Below are positions 1 to 5,167 of a DNA stretch of 6,687 nucleotides, one piece after another; within the stretch, counting starts at the first letter, position 1, and the number at the start of each line of letters is the position of its first letter. The DNA is from an uncultured Actinomycetes bacterium (GTDB lineage: Bacteria > Actinomycetota > Acidimicrobiia > Acidimicrobiales > Ilumatobacteraceae), in contig CALBSD010000101.1 of NCBI GenBank assembly GCA_937927625.1, forward strand, positions 1-6,687, read 5' to 3'. Under the pieces are notes generated by a model. The model was not told the origin of the DNA. It was given only the letters and a program-made list of their open reading frames with translations, and did not search any database. The position numbers and the translations under genes were made by a program.

Positions 1-11
1 AGAAGGAGTAA
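1..11 (+). other. Possible 3' end of an upstream gene
   Basis: Frame 3 reads AAG GAG TAA at 3-11, a plausible Lys-Glu-stop ending. The same bases form a strong Shine-Dalgarno-like AAGGAG seven bases before TTG 16. The two readings compete: either the tail of an upstream gene, or a ribosome binding site for a longer version of the pseudokinase. Too little sequence is visible to decide. Confidence 0.2.
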
Positions 12-96
12 TTGCTTGTCAATTGGGCGTTTCACGGGCTCATTCTGTCTGATTTTGGGCCTCGATACACCGCATGGGGTCTCAGACGCTAGGTTC

Positions 97-120
97 TTTT
101 GGGTCATGAGGGACCCAGAG
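97..120 (+). promoter_or_regulatory. Hairpin over the start region of the pseudokinase gene
   Basis: Bases 97-105 pair with 112-120 (nine pairs, two of them G-T), leaving a six-base loop ATGAGG at 106-111. The core is TGGGTC paired with GACCCA. The loop holds the alternative start ATG 106, and the AGGGA at 109-113 that could serve the ATG at 124 is half in the loop and half in the stem. This could modulate translation initiation, or be chance. It lacks a 3' T-run, so it does not look like a terminator. Confidence 0.3.
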
Positions 121-123
121 AAC

Positions 124-2196
124 ATGCCGGGCACCGTCTTGGGCGGGCGCTACCAGCTCGACCAAGCCAGGGGCGAAGCCACTCAGTCGGCCTCCGGAGC
201 CACGCAATTTGATGCCACCGACCTTTCCTCTCATGAGGAAGTGTCCGTGCGCATCGTTCCGCTGTCCCGTCTTGTTGACCCCACTCTTGGATCCACCACT
301 CCCGCTGATGCCCAAATGGCGTTCGAGCAGCAGGCCGACATCGCCAGCAGCTTGCGTCACCCCTGTATCGAGTCCGTACTCGACCATGGCGAGGCAATCC
401 TCGATGGCGAGAAGTACGTCTACGTAGTGGGTGAACGTTTGTCCGGTGGCTCCCTTCGTGAGTTCCTCGACCGCGGTCGCCGCCTCACCCCGTCTCAAGC
501 TCTCATCGTCGGTGTCGATGTCTGTCGCGCTCTTGATGCTGCTGCGAAGCAAGGCATCACCCACGGCGACCTTCGTCCTTCCCGTTTGGTATTCGGTCTC
601 GACAAGCGCGTTCGTCTTGTTGGTTTCGGTGCTCCGCTGAAGCCGCTCGACTCTTTGGGTCTTGAGCAAGCGATCTACTCCGCTCCAGAGTTGGCCGAAG
701 GCGGCGCTCGCGGTGCATCGTCTGACATCTACTCGCTTGCGCTCATCCTCGTTGAAGCGATGACCGGTGAAGTGCCGTTCGCTGCTGACACTGTTGCTGC
801 TGCATTCGCTAACCGCGTCGGCAAGTTGTTGCCAGTGAGCGCAGACTTCGGTGCACTTGCACAAGTTCTTGAACGTGCAGGTCGTCCGGAATCAAACGAA
901 CGATTCTCTCCGCGCGAGATGGGTCAGTCACTTGTGCAGGCTGCAGAGAAGATGGCACGTCCAACCCCTATCGACATTGTTGGTGGCGGAATGTTCGACG
1001 ACATCGAATCTGATTCAACAACGCCTGCTCCAGTTGCAACGCCTGACCTTTCCGATGTTGAGCCAGTGCAAAACATCGCTCCTAATGAACCGATTCTGAT
1101 TCGCACAACGCCGCATGTTGATGGGCCCACCGGTCCCACTCCCATCGCGATCATTGACCCAACTGATCCAGTCACTGCGCCCATCACCATTGGTGGTGAC
1201 GACACCGGCCCGATCGTGCTGGATGCCGACACCCTTGCTGCTCTGGCTGCAGAAGATGTCACGACTCAGGTAGTTCGGCCGAAGAAGCGTTGGGGACGTC
1301 GTCTCGTCATTGTTGCAATCGTTGTCGCATTATTAGCTGGCGGAAGCGCAGGTGCGTACTTCACTGTTCTAAATCCGAAGAACCCTGTGCCGCAGTTGGT
1401 GGGTCTCACCGAAGCGGAAGCACGTAATCAGGTGTCTCAGTTTGGTTGGAATGTTGAAGTAGTGAAGGAACGCAGCGACACGGTTGCTGCAGGTCAAATC
1501 ATCAGCACTAATCCCGTGCTGGGTGTGAACATTGCAAAGCGCAGCACTCTCACCCTTGTTGTGTCCGAAGGTCCAACGCTCTCTCAACTTTCTGAACTCA
1601 CAGGACTCACGTTCGATGCGGCAACTGCGGCGCTGACAGAACTTGGTCTCAAGGCCGTCAGGGCCGACATTCCTGACGAGGTCGTTGTTGCCGGCACCGT
1701 TGTTTCGTGGAGCATTCCAGATCAGCCAACGCTGAAGGCAGGGGACTCTGTTGTGAAGGGAACATCAGTTGCACTGAATGTGTCTTCTGGTCCTGCATTG
1801 CGAGACGTTCCGAACCTTGTTGGTAAAACGCTTGCGGAAGCAACGAAGACTCTCACCGACATGGGCTTACTTGTGGTGGAAGCACCAGCACAAGGTCACC
1901 CCGAGATCCCAGCCGGTCAAATCTCGATTCAACTGCCAGTAGCTGGCGAGAAGCTTGCACGTGGCGGAACTGTGACGCTCACTGTGTCAAAGGGCCAAAT
2001 CACCACGCTCATTCCAAGTATCTATGGAAAAGACTTCGCAACAGTGAAGGCACGCCTTGAAAAGTACGGAATGGTCATCGGCAAGGTCACGGGCAACAAG
2101 AAGCGTGGTCTGAAGCTTGCGAAGATTGATGGCAAGGTTGTGCGCTACTACGACCGCGTTGTCGTCGGTAAGACCGTCGACCTCACCTTCCCCTAA
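124..2196 (+). CDS. PASTA-domain membrane protein with a Hanks-type pseudokinase domain
   Basis: Single-pass membrane protein of 690 aa counted from the ATG at 124, with the PknB/StkP layout. A kinase-like domain spans about residues 8-275, followed by a Thr/Pro/Asp-rich linker (280-384), a basic stop-transfer patch (385-393), one membrane helix (393-414) and four PASTA repeats (about 420-483, 487-556, 561-624, 628-690). PASTA repeats of this family bind peptidoglycan fragments or lipid II outside the cell. The kinase domain appears catalytically dead: no GxGxxG loop, ATP-anchoring Lys replaced by R43, helix-C Glu by Q70, catalytic loop HGDLRPSR (147-154, so the Lys and Asn are lost although D149 is kept), and DFG replaced by GFG (167-169). 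APE (187-189), the F-helix D201 and R260 are kept, so the fold is probably intact. The likely role is scaffolding or sensing in cell-wall control; this is inference. Start: ATG 124 places the family-typical GGRY right after the start. In-frame ATG 106 and TTG 16 (behind an AAGGAG) are alternatives, the latter adding 36 residues that look non-coding. No pbpA, rodA, phosphatase or FHA gene is adjacent. Confidence 0.9.
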   Translation: MPGTVLGGRYQLDQARGEATQSASGATQFDATDLSSHEEVSVRIVPLSRLVDPTLGSTTPADAQMAFEQQADIASSLRHPCIESVLDHGEAILDGEKYVYVVGERLSGGSLREFLDRGRRLTPSQALIVGVDVCRALDAAAKQGITHGDLRPSRLVFGLDKRVRLVGFGAPLKPLDSLGLEQAIYSAPELAEGGARGASSDIYSLALILVEAMTGEVPFAADTVAAAFANRVGKLLPVSADFGALAQVLERAGRPESNERFSPREMGQSLVQAAEKMARPTPIDIVGGGMFDDIESDSTTPAPVATPDLSDVEPVQNIAPNEPILIRTTPHVDGPTGPTPIAIIDPTDPVTAPITIGGDDTGPIVLDADTLAALAAEDVTTQVVRPKKRWGRRLVIVAIVVALLAGGSAGAYFTVLNPKNPVPQLVGLTEAEARNQVSQFGWNVEVVKERSDTVAAGQIISTNPVLGVNIAKRSTLTLVVSEGPTLSQLSELTGLTFDAATAALTELGLKAVRADIPDEVVVAGTVVSWSIPDQPTLKAGDSVVKGTSVALNVSSGPALRDVPNLVGKTLAEATKTLTDMGLLVVEAPAQGHPEIPAGQISIQLPVAGEKLARGGTVTLTVSKGQITTLIPSIYGKDFATVKARLEKYGMVIGKVTGNKKRGLKLAKIDGKVVRYYDRVVVGKTVDLTFP

Positions 2197-2206
2197 TCTC
2201 ATGTGA

Positions 2207-2221
2207 AGCGGCTCGGCCGCT
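2207..2221. other. Short inverted repeat between the pseudokinase and SDR genes
   Basis: AGCGGC (2207-2212) and GCCGCT (2216-2221) are perfect complements around a TCG loop. The hairpin sits 11 bases after the pseudokinase stop and ends 9 bases before the SDR ribosome binding site. No T-run follows on the plus strand, so it is not a classical intrinsic terminator. It may be a weak pause, an RNA-processing or mRNA-stability element, or chance. Confidence 0.35.
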
Positions 2222-2230
2222 GAACCATTC

Positions 2231-2237
2231 GAGGGGG
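2231..2237 (+). promoter_or_regulatory. Ribosome binding site of the SDR gene
   Basis: GAGGGGG lies five bases before the ATG at 2243. It fixes the start, which also places the dinucleotide-binding strand at residues 7-12 as expected for an SDR. Confidence 0.7.
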
Positions 2238-2242
2238 AAATT

Positions 2243-3133
2243 ATGGGTGCATTAGACGGACGCGTTGCGATTATCACTGGAGCAGGTCGTGGCATTGGCC
2301 GCGAGCACGCATTGTTGTTTGCTGCTGAAGGCGCAAAGGTTGTTGTCAACGATTTGGGTGGCGCAAACGACGGCACCGGAACTGATGCCACGCCAGCACA
2401 ACAGGTTGTGAATGAAATTCTTGCTATGGGCGGTGAAGCAATTGCGAACTACGACAACGTTGCGGATTGGGAAGGCGCTCAGCACATGATCAATGCCGCT
2501 GTTGAAGCCTTCGGCGATCTCGACATTCTCGTGAACAACGCCGGCATTCTTCGTGACCGCGTGTTGGTGAACATGACAGAAGCCGAATGGGATGCAGTGA
2601 TTGCAGTGCACCTCAAGGGACACTTCGCACCATCGCGTTGGGCTGCCGCATACTGGCGTGAACAACATAAGGCAGGCGTTACTAAGCCGCGCAACATCGT
2701 GCACACATCTTCAACTTCAGGTTTATTCGCAAACCCTGGTCAGTCGAACTATGGCGCTGCAAAAACTGGTATCGCAACGTTTAGTCAGATTTTGGCCAAG
2801 GAACTTGCACGGTACAACGTCAAGAGCAACTCCATTGCACCCGCTGCGCGTACACGCCTGACCGAGGCAACTCCAGGCCTTGGTGAGCGCATCGCTGCAC
2901 CCACTGATGTTGCGCAGTTTGACGAATGGGACCCTGCAAACATTTCTCCTCTCGTTGCATATTTAGCCTCAGCTGCTTGTGACTTCACCGGTGAAACCTT
3001 CTTTGTGAAGGGTGGCGAGGTCACTCGTGTTCGCAGTTGGGAGCGTGCGGAGACTGTGGAACAGAATGATCGCTGGGAAGTGTCAGAACTCACAGCAGCC
3101 CTCAACGCCATGGCTGCAAAGGTGAAGGGGTAA
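2243..3133 (+). CDS. SDR-family dehydrogenase, HSD17B4/MFE-2 type (probable (3R)-hydroxyacyl-CoA dehydrogenase)
   Basis: Cytosolic NAD(P)-dependent oxidoreductase of 296 aa. The Rossmann motif TGAGRGIG is at 12-19, and D37 after the second strand favours NAD+ over NADP+. NNAG is at 98-101. The catalytic triad is S157, Y170 and K174 (the YGAAK stretch). The usual helix-4 Asn is H123, within a VHLKG stretch; the same His occurs in the dehydrogenase domain of human HSD17B4 as I recall it. Other shared marks are NDLGG after the second strand, AGILRDR after the NNAG and a RSWERAE tail. That tail makes it about 40 residues longer than a minimal SDR. Homologues oxidise (3R)-3-hydroxyacyl-CoA in beta-oxidation of fatty acids or steroid side chains; the exact substrate here cannot be read from sequence. 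No MaoC-type hydratase, the usual partner, is in the window. The MFS gene starts 24 nt downstream, so the two probably form an operon. FabG-like reductase activity is the main alternative. Confidence 0.9.
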   Translation: MGALDGRVAIITGAGRGIGREHALLFAAEGAKVVVNDLGGANDGTGTDATPAQQVVNEILAMGGEAIANYDNVADWEGAQHMINAAVEAFGDLDILVNNAGILRDRVLVNMTEAEWDAVIAVHLKGHFAPSRWAAAYWREQHKAGVTKPRNIVHTSSTSGLFANPGQSNYGAAKTGIATFSQILAKELARYNVKSNSIAPAARTRLTEATPGLGERIAAPTDVAQFDEWDPANISPLVAYLASAACDFTGETFFVKGGEVTRVRSWERAETVEQNDRWEVSELTAALNAMAAKVKG

Positions 3134-3157
3134 GGGCATTACCCTCGGTAGTTGCCC

Positions 3158-4678
3158 ATGAACCCCCCATCGCGCGATAACGAAGAATTGATTCCGCACG
3201 GTCGCGAGACAATCGCGATTGAACAAGGCGGTGTTGACGAAGTGTCTGTTGTCCCCTGGACAGCAATGTTTCCGCGCAAAGTTGCTCGCAAGATGGGCAT
3301 CACCCGTAAGTGGGCAACTCTCATCGTTGTTCTGGCAGGTCTCTTCACCACCAGTTCCACCATCACCGTTTTGGTGGTGTCGTTGCAGACCATCGCAGAC
3401 GATCTTCACTCGTCGGTCAATGTCCTGAACTGGTCCATCACTGGTCCAATGTTGGCGTTCGGAGTTGTTGGTCCGGCGTACGGAAAGATTGGCGACCTCT
3501 ACGGCCACAAGAAGGTGTATGTCTACGGCTTGGCTTTTGCAGGACTCTTTGCATTCGCCACGGTGTTTGCGTGGAATGCGCCATCAATGGTTTTCTTCCG
3601 TTTGATGTCTGCTGTTGCAGGTTCAGCAACTGGTCCAGCAGCGATGGCCTACATCAACCGCCTCTTTGAACCGCACGAACGTGTTCGTCCCATGGGCCTG
3701 TGGAGTTTCACCACCGCTGGTGCACCGGTGCTTGGTGTTGTTCTTGGTGGACCGCTTGTTGATCACATCGGCTGGCGCATGATTTTCATCATCCAAACAC
3801 CACTGCTTCTTGGTGCAGCAGTTGTTGCATGGTTCTTGTTGCCACAAACCAGTCGTATGAAGAACGTGAAGTTCGACGTATGGGGTTCGGTGACGCTTGG
3901 ACTTGGCGCCACGTTGTTCTTGCTTGCAATCAACCGCGGTCACACATGGGGTTGGACGTCGCCGGCCATTCTTGTCACGTTTGTTGCTTCCATTCTTTCC
4001 TTCTATTGGTTCGTGCGAGTTGAGCAAGCCGCCGAAGCACCGTTGTTGCCTCTCAGTTGGCTTCGAAACGCAAATCTCATCTTGCCGATGGTGATTCAGA
4101 TGCTCATCAACTTCGCCTACATGGGCGGCTTCATCGTCATTCCGCAAATGTTGGAAAACGGTTTGCACATGAAGGCATCACACATTGGCCTGTTGGTTAT
4201 TGCACGACCACTCACGTTCTCTCTCACTGCACCTCTTGCAAGCTTCTTCACCATGCGTGCAGGTGAGCGCATTTCTGGTGTGCTTGGTGCAACTGGTGTG
4301 ATTGCATCGATGGTGTTACTCAGCACCATCCGTGGTGGTTCTGCCGACATGATTGTGATCATCGGCCTTGGGCTCTCTGGAATTGGCTTTGGAATTGCTG
4401 GTCCCGCGCTCAGTGCCTTGGTCTCAAACAACGCACCGGAAGACTCCATTGGTGTCGCAGGCGCAATGCAGCAGTTGCTTTCTCAGATGGGTGCTGTTCT
4501 CGGATCCACAGTGATGATTTCAATTCATGAAATGACACTTGGCAATGGGGCAGAAAACAAGATCTTGCCCAGTTATGGATACGCATTGTGGTCTGGCGCA
4601 TTCACGTCAGTCATTGCCATGTTGTTGGCATTCAAACTGACATCAACAGACCGCAGTGTGGTCGAAGTTTCCTCTTAA
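3158..4678 (+). CDS. MFS transporter, DHA2 (EmrB/QacA-like) 14-helix type
   Basis: Integral membrane protein of 506 aa with about 14 hydrophobic segments, the first at residues 52-76 and the last near 471-492. Motif A is in loop 2-3 (GKIGDLYGHKK, 109-119). A motif C-like GAPVLGVVLGG is at 188-198, followed by PLVDHIGWRMIF, which is characteristic of the DHA2 drug:proton antiporter branch. Unusually, the first helix carries Ser/Thr (T64-T70 region) and no acidic residue where EmrB-type proteins have a conserved Asp, so proton-coupled drug efflux should not be assumed. A 50-residue hydrophilic, partly acidic N-terminal tail precedes helix 1. Start: ATG 3158 is preferred to the in-frame TTG 3152; neither has a good Shine-Dalgarno, which would fit translational coupling to the SDR 24 nt upstream. 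An internal ATG in the tail (Met37, just before FPRK) is possible. Substrate unknown; pairing with an SDR hints at a lipid or other small organic compound. The stop codon overlaps that of the convergent SCP2 gene. Confidence 0.88.
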   Translation: MNPPSRDNEELIPHGRETIAIEQGGVDEVSVVPWTAMFPRKVARKMGITRKWATLIVVLAGLFTTSSTITVLVVSLQTIADDLHSSVNVLNWSITGPMLAFGVVGPAYGKIGDLYGHKKVYVYGLAFAGLFAFATVFAWNAPSMVFFRLMSAVAGSATGPAAMAYINRLFEPHERVRPMGLWSFTTAGAPVLGVVLGGPLVDHIGWRMIFIIQTPLLLGAAVVAWFLLPQTSRMKNVKFDVWGSVTLGLGATLFLLAINRGHTWGWTSPAILVTFVASILSFYWFVRVEQAAEAPLLPLSWLRNANLILPMVIQMLINFAYMGGFIVIPQMLENGLHMKASHIGLLVIARPLTFSLTAPLASFFTMRAGERISGVLGATGVIASMVLLSTIRGGSADMIVIIGLGLSGIGFGIAGPALSALVSNNAPEDSIGVAGAMQQLLSQMGAVLGSTVMISIHEMTLGNGAENKILPSYGYALWSGAFTSVIAMLLAFKLTSTDRSVVEVSS

Positions 4679-5082
4679 GCAGTAATCGCTTTGATCTCCG
4701 CTGCAACTTGTGCAGCATCATCGCTCTGGGGAAGTGCGGTCTGCATTGCCATCAGGCGAGTGATGTCGCCTTCCACCTTGATGCGTCCGCTCATGAAAGC
4801 TTGCATGCTGGCGGTGGGGTCTTGGTCCACAAACACGGCACGGGCAATCTCATATTCGGTGGTGATGGTGAGGTCGGCGCCTTCCAGGGAACCCAACTCC
4901 ATATCGAGGGTTCCGCTTGAGGTGTCGATGTAGGCGCTCACGCTTCCGTTTCCAAAGGGCACTTTGGTGGTGACCACGTTGATGCGGATGAGAATCTCGA
5001 TGGTGGGCACGGAATCGGCGTATTTGTGCCGAATATCGCGTGCAGCCTGAATCCACTCGTCTGAAAGGAATGGATAGCTCAT
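4675..5082 (-). CDS. SCP2 sterol-binding domain protein
   Basis: Small soluble protein of 135 aa made up of a single SCP2-like (sterol carrier protein 2) fold. Diagnostic stretches are DLTIT at 70-74, VDQDP at 85-89, and MQAFMSGRIKVEGD at 93-106, the last being the family's most conserved block. No signal peptide or membrane segment is visible. SCP2 domains bind fatty acyl-CoAs, sterols or phospholipids in a hydrophobic tunnel and hand them to enzymes or membranes; the ligand here is unknown. Start: ATG 5082 has GAGG six bases upstream on the minus strand; an in-frame TTG at 5088 would overlap that site and is rejected. It is transcribed alone, divergently from serA and convergently with the MFS gene. 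A lipid-handling role with the nearby SDR is inferred from context only. Confidence 0.85.
   Translation of the reverse strand: MSYPFLSDEWIQAARDIRHKYADSVPTIEILIRINVVTTKVPFGNGSVSAYIDTSSGTLDMELGSLEGADLTITTEYEIARAVFVDQDPTASMQAFMSGRIKVEGDITRLMAMQTALPQSDDAAQVAAEIKAITA
4700..4716. other. Inverted repeat just beyond the MFS stop, inside the SCP2 gene
   Basis: GCTGCA (4700-4705) and TGCAGC (4711-4716) are perfect complements around a five-base ACTTG loop. It begins 22 bases after the MFS stop codon. It could slow or end the plus-strand transcript, but no T-run follows and the bases also encode SCP2 residues, so chance is a real alternative. Confidence 0.22.
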
Positions 5083-5167
5083 GGGCAACCTCGGGGAAAT
5101 GTGAACAGGTCTTTACGGAATGTCAAACCATGTCGGAATCTACGGGGGAAACGGCGAGAATTGACGA
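5083..5167. promoter_or_regulatory. Divergent intergenic region, presumed promoters for the SCP2 gene and serA
   Basis: These 85 bp separate two divergently transcribed genes, so they should hold a promoter for each. On the minus strand there is a perfect TTGACA (-35 type, 5121-5126), but the best -10 at 17-bp spacing (CACATT, 5098-5103) would start the transcript inside the ribosome binding site, so the match is doubtful. On the plus strand TTTACG (5112-5117) and GAATCT (5136-5141) are a weak pair 18 bp apart. No riboswitch-like structure or clear operator was seen. Confidence 0.4.
5089..5092 (-). promoter_or_regulatory. Ribosome binding site of the SCP2 gene
   Basis: GAGG on the minus strand is six bases before the ATG at 5082. 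It decides the start in favour of this ATG rather than the TTG two codons upstream. Confidence 0.6.

Noticed and set aside
12..92. A 26-residue frame starting at TTG 12 just after the possible upstream stop
   Set aside because: No homology-like features, a non-ATG start and a too-close Shine-Dalgarno. It probably reflects non-coding sequence ahead of the pseudokinase.
82..864. A 260-residue open frame on the minus strand under the pseudokinase gene
   Set aside because: It is fully opposite a gene with clear domain matches, has no recognisable motif, and is rich in Cys, Arg, His and Gln as expected of antisense translation.
3623..4168. A 181-residue open frame on the minus strand under the MFS gene
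   Set aside because: Opposite well-supported transporter helices and without any recognisable domain; its hydrophilic Arg, His and Asn-rich composition is what antisense of membrane helices produces.
5098..5126. Consensus-like promoter for the SCP2 gene (TTGACA, 17 bp, CACATT) on the minus strand
   Set aside because: The -35 is perfect but the -10 is poor, and the implied transcript start would fall within the ribosome binding site. Kept only as a doubtful note on the intergenic region.
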